From Manduca sexta (lineage: Eukaryota; Arthropoda; Insecta; Lepidoptera; Sphingidae), in contig NC_051138.1 in the NCBI RefSeq assembly GCF_014839805.1, forward strand, positions 13,328,983-13,392,982: DNA of 64,000 nucleotides, written 5' to 3'. The translations under genes were made by a program, and so were the position numbers. This document shows, piece by piece, positions 10,842-22,234 of the stretch (position 1 is its first letter; each line of letters starts with the position of its first letter). The notes beneath the pieces were generated by a model, which was not told the origin of the DNA, searched no databases, and worked only from the letters and a program-made list of their open reading frames with translations.

Positions 10842-10956
10842 GGCCGTAAGGCACGGTTACCCCAGCATAACCGCTCAGTCGCCCCCCACGAAGGCTGAGC
10901 GGTAGTAATAAGGGAATTTCTCCGCGAAAACAAAAAAAAAAAAAAAAAAAAAAAAA
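10842..10956 (+). repeat. LINE 3' end: hairpin and poly-A
   Basis: The GGCCGTAAGGCACGGTTACC segment also occurs as the whole body of the 56-bp stub at 16616-16671. After it comes an 8-bp perfect stem (ccgctcag/ctgagcgg), then about 30 nt and the A tract. LINE reverse transcriptases of this clade often recognise 3' structures, so the stem is a candidate recognition element. Confidence 0.6.
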
Positions 10957-11138
10957 GGTGACCCCTGCATGCGACTTGGCAAGATGAGATGTCCTTTTAA
11001 CATCTCAGGTGCAAACAACATAACTGTATCTTTAGAAATTGCTAAATCAACCAACAATTGTCACTGTGGTGTGTACAGGTGTCATTTAGCAGGAAAGTTA
11101 GTTTGCATATTATGTTTAAATAAGGTGTGCATCCAACA

Positions 11139-11142
11139 TGTA

Positions 11143-11185
<43 letters not shown>
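11139..11185. repeat. (TA)n microsatellite
   Basis: A nearly pure TA tract of about 45 bp. Confidence 0.95.
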
Positions 11186-11191
<6 letters not shown>

Positions 11192-11207
11192 TTTATGTGT
11201 GTGTGTT

Positions 11208-11285
11208 GTTTCATTCTAAAATGAACCCTATTGGTTGGTTTATGAGGCGACAATAATTAACCCTGCCGTAATACTATTAACAGAA
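11208..11285 (+). repeat. Repeat N copy 3
   Basis: Near-identical to 7430-7515 through tcattctaaaatgaacccta and the following 40 bp. It abuts the TA/TG microsatellite. Confidence 0.6.
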
Positions 11286-11784
11286 ATTGTCGGCAGAAAC
11301 TGGTCAGTAAAGGGGATTTCTTTTTTTATTTTTAAAACTGTACAATTATTGCGAATCGATCCTTTCTTTCTTTCTTTAAGTATAGGCGACTCTATACCGC
11401 CCCGCATGTCCGCTTGCGGGTGCCTATTTTGCGGGAGCACAAAAGTCCCGCTATTATGCTGTCCTCTACACCACGGCCTATATGCCTTATTAACAAATCT
11501 GATACTGTGTACCATGGGAGTTTGATTTCCGGAAAACGTTTTCACCTGGACAGAGCAGCGGGTAAAACTTGTATTAAAATAAAATAACTGGTGATAATCA
11601 TGGCACATAAACGTCTGCTTTACCGAGATTATAAGACCGAGCAAAATGTGTATATCTTGTACTACATGATTAATATACGTTATTTTTTGATGTACGTCAT
11701 CACAGAACGTAGTCATCACCGTATCGTCGTGTTACAGAACCATCTTAGGTCTTAATTCGTCGTTGATCAGAATGACCAATATAT
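11286..11784. other. Unrecognised DNA
   Basis: Open frames on both strands overlap here without recognisable motifs. No repeat family is matched. Confidence 0.45.
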
Positions 11785-11947
11785 CTAAGAAGATTTTCAT
11801 AGAAATTTTGAGAGTGTGTGAAATCTACCAATATGTACCAGTCCCACTAGGCCAGAGTGGTGGACTAAGGCTTAATCCCTCTCAGTCGAGGAGACCCATG
11901 TCCAGCATTAAGGCAGTATATAATACAGGGGTGATATTATTATATTA
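11785..11947 (+). repeat. SINE A 3' half, diverged
   Basis: Matches the 3' half of full SINE A (ggccagagtggtggactaagg, then tataatacaggg) and ends in a tatta tail. No head is present. Confidence 0.75.
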
Positions 11948-13964
11948 ATGTGACTAAACAATACAATGAGGTGTCTAGATCTTTAAAAATATATATATTC
12001 AATGACAATCCATTAAGTTTAAAAAATAAAATATCTCAGTTTTATGAATTCAGACTTATATAATTCTTGACATGATACTGTTAGTTTTAATTTAATGCTA
12101 AAAACTCATTTATATTATTGCTTTTCTCACGTGCTTTTTTAATTTTTTTTTGTATTAACTTTATTTTTGGCATAATTAAATAAAATTGTATAAACCTTTA
12201 GTGTAAATTATATTCTATGTAATATTTTATGTCAGTTGTAGTTGCCTGAGTAGTCTGGTTTGAGTGCGAGTAATCTGTTGTTATTTAATTCTTAACGTAT
12301 CAACCACTGACGACCAAATAAAATAAAAATCTACGATAAGACATTTAAAGAAATAAAGAAATACATTATTCCAAAACCGACGAGATGCTTAAGCGAAAGT
12401 TAAACAATACTTGTGAAGTAGACGGTTCTATTGGCAAACTTAGTTCATTACTCAAGTGATGAATGGTGTGTAGTTAAAGTTCTAACATGTCTTTATATTT
12501 GCCCTCATACAAGTCATAAACAACATTCTTCTAAATATTTTATTTGGTTCATCGTTGACGCACGGGCAGATTTGGAGTCCATTAGAAGCCGCTAATAGAT
12601 TCGCCAACCGTAGCGCCCCAGTTTTACTGCGGTTGGCTTAACCAAGTTAACTTTAGACCAGTTCATTTGCATTGATTCTAAAAACAGTGACAAATATTTA
12701 GAAAGCGTAAACAGTTACTGTAATGGCCATTGTTAAACGCAGATATTTTATGAAAGGCTAGGAGAAAATCAACCTAGAATTCTCCTGTTTGGGTTGAGAT
12801 TAGCTACAAGACTTTTTACTAAGTTAATTGTTTTCACAGAGAGGATGGTGTCAGACAGTAGGTTTCCGAGTCAAATCCTCCTTGCAAACATGCTTCAAAG
12901 AATTTGTTGCGCCAAGCCTGAACTGCATTGGAGTGGAACAATGGCAGTTGATAGAAGACTATCGTGTATTGTTTTTAGCTCAAATAGGTTGCATGTATCG
13001 ATATGTTACCACTATATTTTACCGTGATTGATGCGAAGAGTCAAGTAATAGTAAATATAGTCTATGAGGCTATCGGAAGCCTAAACACAGCAAACAATGA
13101 GCGCCTACTATAATATGATGGACTTTCTGGTTCGCTTCCTTTGAAATAAAATATGTTGTAATATTTGTATGACTGGCTTATGAAGACACATTAGTAAAGT
13201 AATGAATAATGGAACAAACTACCTGATATAATTCATTATTCCAGCGGAAACAATTCGAGTTTGTTGTCCTGATTGGCGTCTATGAAGCAAGAATTTTGTT
13301 CAGAAAAAATATAATTTAGATTCTAAATGTTGTTAACAAAACTATATAAGTGAATAAAAAAATAATAATATTTGAAATTATATGTTATAATGATGAATCT
13401 TTCGTACCTAAGAGATGTGAGATATCTACAACCCCCAAAAGAGAGGAACCCTTATAATTAACGGGGAGGCTCGTGCCTCGCAAAGAACTTGTGGCAAAAA
13501 TGCAAAATTATGTAAAGATATGTGGGTTGTTAGAAGTAAATGCTGGAATAGCTGAAATTTTTTGAAAGAAATTGGTAGATAAATTGACCATATATTTATA
13601 CCATATATATTTTTGTTCCGGAAAACGCTAGTTAATAAAATGTTCATCTTCCAATGTATTTTTTTATCTTGCAACAATGTGTATATAATTAAGATCTATT
13701 CTTAGCTCGCGTTTCTTCTAAGGGCAAGTAATGTAAGTGTCTTATAACACTGGATGGGTGCCATGTCTTCGCCTTGTTAAGAATTCAGATGCTTGTCTTA
13801 ATTTTAAGACCACAAAGAAAACAATCCGACTCTAGTGGAAGAAAAAAAATTTAAAGTTCCAAATTGAAAAGTAGCACTGATTGACGTTTCCTTATTTGTT
13901 TCTCTGCCAAATGCTCTTGACTAGCGGTTAGACCACCTGACCAATTTATACCTAGTAAAAATAA
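11948..13964. other. Gene-free stretch
   Basis: A 2-kb AT-rich stretch with no recognised repeat. Overlapping plus-strand frames at 12794-13031 have no domain motif and no splice framing. Confidence 0.45.
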
Positions 13965-14035
13965 TATGTATAATTTTGTCGACTACAGACGGGTAATCAT
14001 CTTTGGTCAGTCGACGGTCAGCGGTCTCTGTTTAC
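13965..14035 (-). repeat. Repeat D core fragment
   Basis: Only the dyad core remains: gtcgacta...ggtcagtcgac. Confidence 0.55.
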
Positions 14036-14892
14036 TTCTATGAAACATGCAAAAAAAAAATCACAGATACTCTCATTTAAAATATTATTAAGGAGTGAGA
14101 TTAGTAAGAAAAAAAATAAAGTGCCAGCAAATGCATGTTATACTACTGTATATCCACAAAATTTCATTCGTGACTTTATAATTCTTGATATTGCGTTTAC
14201 TGCAAAAACATGTGCAACGAGCGACTTTCTCCCGCGTAGGTAACAGATGCAAATACAAGTTTGTGGTGTTATGCGTTGTAAATCGTAACAGTCGATGGAC
14301 AGATTTATTTTCGCATGTTTTATAATAGACCTAAAGATCATTTTTGTTTACAGAAGACGAAACAGGAAGGTTATAATGTAAGAAACAAATTATATTCGGA
14401 ATTGTACTTTTAATTTACGTCCTTGGTATGGGATATACGAGGTCGAGAATTAAAATAAGAATTGTAATCGCCTGTGTACAATGACATTTATTTTTTTCTG
14501 GTGTCGTTTTCATACCAAAACGCTATTCATTCCCTACTTAATGACTGCAAGATTCACAAGTAAATTTTATTCAACAGTTATCTTATTAAACAGCTAGAAT
14601 ATAGATAGTAATAACTTTATTACAATTTATTTGGGAGCAGCGATTAAAGTCTGACTTTTGTATTTGGCCAGCTTCTACATATGCGATGAGTAACATTTAA
14701 TCAAAATTTGTGAAACAAGCCTTTATAATAACATTTAAATCACTCGGCAAATGTTCGTAGTTATCCTAGAGTATGCATGCACAAACTATTTTACCGTGTC
14801 ACGCATGTCTTTAATTACTTAATTGCGTAAAATATTCGAGGTGGACATTTTTTTTTACATAGGCATGGGCAAGTAACTTCTTTGTACCTAAT
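14036..14892. other. Unrecognised DNA
   Basis: Nothing supported. Confidence 0.5.
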
Positions 14893-14975
14893 ACTAAGCG
14901 GAGTGGGTCTTGTTAGTGTTAACTAACGAAAAGTGATTATCCTACGCCAGTCGTCACAATTATGCGGGCCTATTT
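14893..14975 (+). repeat. Repeat D fragment, diverged
   Basis: Recognisable by ggagtgggtc, gattatcct and cgccagtcgtcacaattatg. The GTCGAC dyad is mutated. Confidence 0.55.
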
Positions 14976-14982
14976 GATATAT

Positions 14983-15170
14983 TAGACCTGTCCTGTATTA
15001 TACACTAAATCATTGCTGGACACGGGCCGCCTCTTTCCTATAATAAAATCGTTTTAGGCTTTAGTCCATCACCTTGTTCAGTGTAGGTTAACATTTATCA
15101 CAAACTTTCGAAATTGTTATCTACAATTCTTAAGGATTTTGGCTTTTCGATGTTTTGTCCCACTGTTAAA
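14983..15170 (-). repeat. SINE A 3' half, degenerate
   Basis: The family order of motifs is kept on the minus strand (tcctgtattata, tggacacgggcc, ttagtccatcacc, cgatgtttt) with many substitutions. Confidence 0.6.
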
Positions 15171-15627
15171 ATAACAATTGACAACGAATACACACTAAAT
15201 TATTTTTGAAAAAATATTGTGTTTTGACACTATAAATGATATTTTTATGGGTATTGATGTCATCACTATCATGTATGCTTCGATGAATATGCACAGGAAA
15301 TGGTGCAATTTTTATTTCAATCAAACATTTCCGTTCTTGGATAACCATTACGTTGCTCAGCCATTATGTAATTGCATATTGGATAATTACTTTCGAAATT
15401 ATTCCGTGGTTTAGGTTTAAAAACGTGTAATAATATATTATTTTATTTTATAACTTAATTAGCAAGTAATGAAATATTATAAGATAATATGTGAAGTGAT
15501 AATATGTAATTTTTTTTTCTTCTTTCTGCTTGTTTTTCACCGCTGTTTGTATGTAGTTTTAATTTATTTTTGTACAAAGTTTGCCTACAAGATATCGTTT
15601 GTAGAAAAAAAAACAAAAAGTAAATAA
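15171..15627. other. Unrecognised AT-rich DNA
   Basis: Nothing supported. Confidence 0.5.
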
Positions 15628-15705
15628 AATACTTTATTTATCACGTAGGCGAACAAAGTTGCACTTATGATACGTCAAAACAAAGCATAAGAATAATTAT
15701 TTGTT
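15628..15705 (-). repeat. Repeat J (retroposon tail)
   Basis: Inverse complement of 46075-46145, sharing tgacgtatcataagtgcaac and a ataaataa tail. It reads as the 3' end of a retroposon with no visible coding part. Confidence 0.6.
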
Positions 15706-15949
15706 TTGTAGAGATAATGTCGAAAATCGTACACCACAGATTTACGGAAATGGTATAAATTTTATTTGTTTTCTGTTGACAATGGTACAATTAAAACTAT
15801 TCGTACCTGTACAACGGCATAAAGAATTACAAGATTAAAATGATTGGTTTATCTTTTAATCCGAGAAACATGCCAGGGTTGGTTGGAATGGGGATTTGAG
15901 CACTTAGTAGCGATATGCTAACGATCGATGGTTTGACTAAATATATGAA

Positions 15950-16140
15950 ATGAAATGAAATGATTTATTTTAATCTGTCAAATGTTATACATTATTTAGA
16001 TTCCGTCAATATTAACTCTACCGCCAGTTCGGAAAGCAGTTTTCACCAGAGAAGAACGGCCAAGAAACTCTGGTGTTGCTCTTTTCAATCAGTTTAGGGT
16101 AAAGACTACAATACATGATAAAGTGAGAAGAGAGAAAAAA
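15950..16140 (-). repeat. Repeat K (retroposon 3' end)
   Basis: On the minus strand it ends in an A-rich tetramer tail (plus: aatgaaatgaaatgattt). Its body includes ccgccagttcggaaagcag and caccagagaagaacggcc. I recognise it as a common lepidopteran retroposon 3' end, from general familiarity and not from a search. Confidence 0.5.
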
Positions 16141-16235
16141 AAAACAAAGTTTAGAGCAGTACATTAGACTGTATTTCTATTTTAAGTACTTACTCGAGAG
16201 ATTAAAGGGAGACTATTTGCAACTATAACTAATCT

Positions 16236-16350
16236 GACTGACTCGATGGCGTAGTTGGTGTGCGGTATGACGCCGCTCTGAGGTCTCGGGTTTGAATCTA
16301 GGGTCGGGCAAAGTGATATTAGGTTTTTCTGCTCAATAAGTAAGGCGTGA
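16236..16350 (+). repeat. SINE B head and upper body
   Basis: Covers the tRNA-like head (gatggcgtagttggtgtgcgg), the B-box-like gggtttgaatcta and the gggcaaagtgatatt junction. It stops after ttctgctcaata. Confidence 0.7.
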
Positions 16351-16351
16351 C

Positions 16352-16697
16352 GTGTTTTGTTTGTTTGTTCTTTTTTTATTGTCTTGAGTGACGAGACGAG
16401 CTTGCCGTTCGTCTGATAGAAAGCATACAGTAAAAAAAACAACCAACACCTCGAATTACAAAATATTGTTGAGTATTCCACTGAGCTCGCCATCCTGAGA
16501 CATGAGATGTCAAGTTTCATTATGTCCAGTAGTTACACAACAATTACACACCACTGTTGGGCGGCAGAAATAGATATTGCGGTGGTATCTACTTAGGCGG
16601 ACTTTCACATGTGAGTTTTTTTTTCTTTTTTTTTTTTGCGCGGTTATGCTGGGGTAACCGTGCCTTACGGCCACATGTGAGACACCTACCACTAGTA
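16352..16697 (-). repeat. Repeat E with a LINE stub inserted
   Basis: A full-length E on the minus strand (compare 39995-40312). It is interrupted near its 5' end by 16616-16671, which is flanked by direct copies of cacatgtgag. It directly abuts the truncated SINE B. Confidence 0.75.
16616..16671 (-). mobile_element. 56-bp LINE 3' stub with 10-bp target duplication
   Basis: About 35 bp of LINE 3' end (the same ggccgtaaggcacggttacc region as 10842) is followed by an A tract. The stub is flanked by cacatgtgag at 16606-16615 and 16672-16681. Relative to the longer copy it stops at ataaccgc and lacks the terminal hairpin, so poly-A is attached earlier. Confidence 0.85.
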
Positions 16698-17689
16698 AAA
16701 TAAACAGTTCAACAAGACAATTTTATTATCTGGTTGACGAATACCTAATCTAAATTTATAATTTGGTAATGGACTATTACCATTACAGTTACGGAAACTA
16801 AACAAGTTTCTTAAAGTAATTAATTAAATTATGCTAGATGTTTAATAACTAAAGGTTGACGTAAATCGTGTTTTTTGGAGTGTAATTAATGTTTGTTTCA
16901 TATTTGTGTTGATTATTGTTTGACAGCATAATATCTTAGGCAGCGCTATATACATAATGTATTAAATACTAAATTTGGCGTACCTAACATTCACTGTGTT
17001 TAATAGAAGTGAACTGCAATCCATTCAAACTGACTTTAGTATGGTCAATATTGACAGCTTGTGGTTGTGTACGGCGTGGCGCTCATAAATTATATAAGAA
17101 CTCGAGTCTAAGAGTGAACTTGGATGTGAATAAAAATATTTGTCAAATAAGTAAAATTATTTGTTGTCAACAGAATAGGTTATAACGGTGACGTTTTGGT
17201 CGCAATTTTAGTTCAAATTTTGAACAAATAGTTTATATGGACGTTCGTTACTTAAAATATACGTAATGGTTTCAGGTATTCCGCCTATATTGTTGAGAAC
17301 TAATCTTGCGAGGATAAGACTAAATATTTAAAAATGTATAAAGTATTAACAAACTGACTGCAATTTGTAGGGTGTAGTTAGAAAGGGAATACGACACATT
17401 ATATAGCTACTAATATACATAAATACAGTCTGTAAATCGTTTTAATGTTTATAAGATTTTACATATATCATGGAAGGATAGCCGAGTCGGTCCCAAGACC
17501 CATTGTCACTGCCAAATTGATGTACATATAACCATATTTCTTGTAAAATTTCTAGTAAAATACAGGAATGTTTTAATTATTTCGCACACTTTTGACCGGT
17601 AGGTAACGACTTGCAAGTAAACGGCTTGTCGTTTTCCTACTGAGGCAATAACAAAATGAGATATATAATACGTGTTTCCTTTTTTTCAT
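16698..17689. other. Unrecognised DNA
   Basis: No gene or repeat is recognised in this 1-kb AT-rich stretch. Confidence 0.5.
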
Positions 17690-17790
17690 ACGCGCACGGC
17701 AAGATGAATCTACTGGACTTGATGGTAAGTAGAGAGAGGTCCAATAGAATCTCGACTGAGTTGAGACGATTACTAGGGTTTGGGAAATTC
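17690..17790 (+). repeat. Repeat D 5' portion
   Basis: Reads acggcaagatgaatctactg then cttgatggtaagtagagaga and the start of the dyad, then breaks off. It defines the 5' side of D better than most copies. Confidence 0.55.
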
Positions 17791-18697
17791 CAACAATTTC
17801 AAATTCCGAGACACGGGACACCCGACGATCAAATTCCCGGGAATGCGAGACTTAAGATTTTTTCAGTTTTTTTTTTTTTTTTTTTTTTTTAATAGTGGTA
17901 AATCTTTTTTGATGAATATTGAGTAAATTTTTGGTGAAACGTGTTAAAAGGCAATTCTTTGTAAAAATCAACAATTTTAAACAGAAAATTCATAATAACC
18001 TTAACCGTAATTTCAGTGTTAATAATTGCTTTACTTCTTTTAATCACACACAGATTCACTTTTAAGCACTTAAATCTTTTAGTTATAAAAACGAACTTAG
18101 TTAAAAATCATACTTATTCTTAATAACTTTATCGTTATCTAGTAAATCTAGTATCTAATCATTGGTCATAATCACAACATTGTTAATTCTCATAATCACA
18201 GATTTGTTTCAGAATTAAATAATCAACTAACACACTAATTGATTATGCAATTTCGGAAAGGACACAATATGTTGGAAAATTAAAAAAATTCAAGTAATAG
18301 AAATTGTTGGAAGTATGCAAAGAAATATATTTTTGAGTTAGAATTTAGATTAAATTAGCAATAAAAAATTACCGAAGTTTTGTTGTTATTTGTTATTCTA
18401 TATACATATCTCGATATACATCTACACATTATATTAATGAGATGTGCCCTTATCGAAATTGCATATTCAATTAGACTTCTTTGTTGACTTAATTAAATAG
18501 GCTTTTAAAAATATTAGAGCATCAACAGCTTCGTCGAGCAATCTGTATCTGATTTTTGTAATAATGCCATCGGACAAGGAGAACACTTTCTCATTTTCGA
18601 CAGATGTTTACAATTTCAAGATATATTTAATTTTAGTTGTCTCGAGTCCCAGGACTTTTGGTTCGGTTCATAATAAAAAGAAAGAGAAAAACACAAT
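17791..18697. other. AT-rich DNA with a long T tract at 17866-17890
   Basis: The T tract could be the tail of a minus-strand retroposon, but no element body is recognised beside it. Confidence 0.4.
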
Positions 18698-18709
18698 AAG
18701 AGTAATTAG

Positions 18710-19041
18710 CGGTGATAGCTTAGTTGGTTGTGGAACGGACTGCCGAGACGAATGTCTGCAGGTTCAAATCCCAATGGCACACACCTCTGACTTTTCTAAA
18801 AAATGATGTGTGTTTTCTTTGTTAATTATCGCTTGCTTTAACGGTGAAAGAAAACATCGTGAGGAAACCTGCATACTTGAGATATTCTCTATAGAAATTT
18901 TCGAGGGTGTGTGAAGTCTATCAATCCGCACTAGGCCAGCGTGGTGGACTAAGGCCTAATCCCTCGCAGTAGTAGAGAAGGCCCGTGCCCAACAGTGAGA
19001 TAGTATTATAATATAGGGCTGTTATTATTATTATTATTATT
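18710..19041 (+). repeat. SINE A, complete copy with target duplication
   Basis: A complete copy of about 330 bp. The tRNA-like head has an A box (tagcttagttggttgtgg) and a B box (ggttcaaatccc). A body follows and then a (TTA)n tail. It is flanked by the 12-bp duplication aagagtaattag (18698-18709 and 19042-19053), so both ends are fixed and mobilisation by LINE machinery is implied. Confidence 0.9.
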
Positions 19042-19095
19042 AAGAGTAATTAGAATTCATATTTATATTGTAATTATACCAATTACGATATCTTA

Positions 19096-19147
19096 AATTT
19101 CCTTCAGATCGAAACACAAACTATTGTGTTTCGATCTGAAGGAAATT
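19096..19147. repeat. Perfect 24-bp inverted repeat with 4-nt loop
   Basis: Left arm 19096-19119, loop acta at 19120-19123, right arm 19124-19147. The arms are perfectly complementary. It is unrelated to any repeat family here. Confidence 0.95.
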
Positions 19148-19779
19148 CAATATATAATTTAATACAAGTACTAACTTGGCAGTTGGCAGATAGATCACTA
19201 TTTAACTCAACGAATTATCGTGTATCAGAGAACAGCCTGGTAACATACATATTTTCACGCTTATGCGGATAAGGGTTAGGCAGAAGTAACTAATGCTCTC
19301 ACATTTTTCCTGACATATAAGACATATCAGCCTTAAGGAGTCTCTTACTATATCGAAGAAATTTCCTTCTTTTTTTTATCGAAAATCTCTAATCGATATC
19401 TAACTCAAACCTCACAATTTACAACCCACTTTGTCTAAACTAATGACATCTAAACTTGTGATTATTCGTAACCGTATAGTACTTTTCGCGCCCATGTGCT
19501 AAAAATGAAAGTGGCACAGAGCAATCGATCACTTATAAATGAATTAATATCGGTTTAAAGATTAAAGGTCATATTTTTAACAGAAAGTATGAATAAAGGA
19601 GCGTTACTAATTATGGTGAATGCCAGTTATTACGTGTTTGGATGTGAAAGAGATTATTCACCTGTCACAGGGAGATTAATGAATCCCAATATAGAATGAT
19701 TTGTTGTGTATCTGAAATTATTATCATGGCTCTCTCAGTTCACTTACGTGTAAATATATTTGAACATGCTGTATACACG
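19148..19779. other. Unrecognised DNA
   Basis: Nothing supported. Confidence 0.5.
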
Positions 19780-19942
19780 AACATCACGCATTTATCTCCG
19801 AAGGGGAATGTAGAGACGCAACGAGGACACCCAATTTTCGCCAATTTTATTTCACCCCATGATGTGATGGGGGCTAGAACTCAGGACTTCAGAACGCTGC
19901 CGTCCAGCGCATGCAGTATAACTACGCTACCGAGACAGTCTG
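19780..19942 (-). repeat. SINE B with internal deletion
   Basis: The 3' end (catttatctccgaagggg) joins after atgatgtgatgggggc directly to the head side (ctagaactcaggact, ctaccgagaca). About 90 bp is missing in the middle. Confidence 0.75.
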
Positions 19943-20187
19943 GTATTTATAAATTTTAATATATAAGGTCGATAATGATTCTAAATACTTGCATTAGAGT
20001 TATAAAAAAAGGGTTAGAAATCAAACTTCGTGGAAATACGTCGTAATATCTGACCGGCAGGCGTCAGTCACAATCCTAAGCTGATAAGTGCCATATTACA
20101 CGGAGTTTTTTCCCTTAATCTTTTACACGACCCTTTTTATCTTTTGAACTGATACTGAACTTTATATCAGGTTCGTAAATACTCTTC

Positions 20188-20640
20188 TGCTTCGGTAACG
20201 TAGTTGTATACGCGCAGTATTTATATAGCGCTTGTAGCGTCTTAAAGATAGACACCGCCAATGTACTTTTACCTTCCATAGAGGAACGAATCCATCTGTT
20301 CCTCAACAGAGGTGTTGTCTATTGAAAGAGAAGTCTCCCAGTCAGGCAGATGTTGCGCCTGACCGGCTGCGGCCCCTTCGACGGTTCCTATTCGGAGGTG
20401 GTACATATGCTGTGCGTCGCGCAAATTTTGCTATCGCAAGCCAGTATCGTCTGTCGCCATCTAGCGTGATTACTGTGCGTTATCACTATATTTCTGTCAA
20501 GTCAATTCCGTATCGGCCTTATCGCAGTTCCATTGATGCTGACGAGATGGTAGTGTCATTATTTGTACCACCACAGAGCTGAGCTGTCGAGTTCGCATTA
20601 CGGGTCGGGCAGTGATATTCGGTTTTTTCTTTTTCTTATT
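20188..20640 (+). repeat. SINE B/C-type copy interrupted in its tRNA head by a solo LTR
   Basis: The head runs ttcggtaacgtagttg to agcgct at 20232. The sequence then resumes at 20576 with gagct and reaches cgggtcgggcagtgatatt. That is the order of an uninterrupted SINE B with the insertion between A and B boxes. Confidence 0.65.
20233..20575 (-). mobile_element. Probable solo LTR
   Basis: The 343-bp segment reads TG...CA on either strand and is flanked by gcgct and gagct (one mismatch in 5), a plausible 5-bp target duplication. It is homologous to 37563-37867 through tcaggcagatgttgcgcctg and later blocks. Orientation is inferred from the purine tract beside the second copy. No internal retrotransposon sequence adjoins it, hence solo. 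Confidence 0.65.
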
Positions 20641-20934
20641 ACATGTGACCTAACATAGTTGGAGAAATGTTGGTTTCCTACACCTCTGCCTACCCCTGAA
20701 GAGGGAAAAAGGTGTGATGCTATAGTATGTAATATGTATTATACAGTATTCCTGTGCGGGGCTGCTCTATTACTATGTGGGTTCAGCCATAGCCATAGCC
20801 TTGTGTAGGTTCTCATTCATAATATTTTTTTTTATTCTGACTACTATATTCTATTAATGCGTAAACATACGTAATTCAAATCCCATACCTACCATTTTAG
20901 AATCTTTTGTTTTTCTACATTCATGTAAAGCTTT

Positions 20935-21476
20935 TGTTTTTTATAAATGCGTGTTTGTGAGAATGGACGTATGTATGGATGTAGTATGTAAGGATTTAAG
21001 TATGTTCCCTTTTCACGAAAAAACTACTAAACAGATTTGTATGAAACTTTAGATTAATATTGGTTATACATCAAAATAGCACATAGGTTACAATTGGTTA
21101 TGATTTTGTGTAATTTGGTCATAATACATATAAAGCAAGTCGGGGAAAAGAATATTGTCTTGGCGTACGCTGCCTAAACCTGAGTTAGATAAAAATGACG
21201 TCACATGCATATGATTGTTTGTCTTAATTAGTTCTAAATAAAAAACGACAGCATATATCTATCTACCTTTTATGTGGAAGCCACTATGACCCAAGTAGTG
21301 AGCCATTGATTCGATTTTCCCAAAATCTACTTAACGAATTTTTATAAAGTATCGTATGGACTATGGAGATAGTTGACCCTGGTAGGATTATGGGCTCCTT
21401 CCTATCCCGGGAAAATATAAAGCGGGACATTTATCCCGGAAAACTTCACGCAGGCTTAGCCGCGAGCAAAAGCTAG
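20935..21476 (+). mobile_element. Helitron-like element, 3' end intact
   Basis: The 3' end has the GC-rich partial dyad (cacgcaggcttagccgcgagc) then aaaagCTAG|T. The body contains ttatcccgg repeats and tatcccgggaaaatata shared with 3510-3809. The 5' boundary is uncertain. Confidence 0.6.
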
Positions 21477-21717
21477 TAATAGCTTTTAAAAAACGATCTT
21501 CTCGCTCGCTTGATGGTAGATTCATGAGCGTGAGATTTTTAAATAAAAGAACATACCGTAATACCTTTAGATAAGTGTTTAAATCTTGTAATTAAAACTA
21601 TTCACAAAATTCTTGAAGCATTCGTAAACAACATAATTATAATCTGATTACTCATAGTTACTAAAAAAAATATACTATATTTGCATACAATAGTAATTTT
21701 CATATCCCAATGTAAAA

Positions 21718-22010
21718 TAAAGCAACGTCCCCCGCCGCCTCTGTCTAAAACAATGAGGAGAACATCAGTTACTTTTTACTTCCTGAAAAATATATAGTGC
21801 GACTTATATACCGGTAAAACTCATTCAAGCGACTGAAGCTGCAGGTAAAAGGTTGATTTCTGCGGCTCCGCGCCAGAAAAGATGTCCGGGATAAAAAGTA
21901 GCCAATAGCACTCAAGAGTAATATAGTTTCGTATAAAATTTTCTAAATCGGTTTAATAGTTCCTAAGATGAGCGCGTTTGAACAAAGTACAGCTTAATAA
22001 TATAAATATG
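21718..22010. repeat. Two decayed Helitron fragments, head to head
   Basis: 21718-21860 reads forward (cgtcccccgccgcctctgtc, then a degraded 3' hairpin). 21865-22010 reads in reverse (gcggctccgcgcc, then gtccgggataaaaagtagcc and a gcgcgtttgaaca end). Confidence 0.5.
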
Positions 22011-22234
22011 GATGAACTATAAAATGATAGATTGCAAGGTTCAAACGAATCTCATAGCCTTTTTGAGGCAGAGTGACATTAAATAATGTTCAGATTATTT
22101 ATTTATTTATTATTTTACAGAATGTTTATATCTACATATTCAATGTATATTATCTTAATATTATAATATATGCCCTTGCTCGAGTTATACCCAGTGTCAC
22201 CATTTAATTAATTCCAATCGAATGAAGTACTGGT

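Larger units (their letters stand above)
9410..10956 (+). mobile_element. R1-clade non-LTR retrotransposon (LINE), 5'-truncated
   Basis: The insertion is about 1.55 kb, much more GC-rich than its surroundings, ending in a poly-A of about 26 and bounded by the duplication ggtgacccct (9400-9409 and 10957-10966). The coding part is the end of the reverse transcriptase ORF with a C-terminal Cys/His finger, as in R1-clade elements. The 3' UTR has a strong hairpin just before the tail (ccgctcag...ctgagcgg, about 10870-10901). 5' truncation and target duplication are classic for target-primed reverse transcription. Confidence 0.85.

Noticed and set aside
9651..10854. Long minus-strand frames opposite the LINE
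   Set aside because: They are shadows of the GC-rich LINE coding strand. The plus strand carries the recognisable RT and zinc-finger motifs.
18710..18790. tRNA gene
   Set aside because: A and B boxes are present, but the segment continues into a SINE body with target duplications and occurs in many copies. The fold lacks a complete acceptor pairing.
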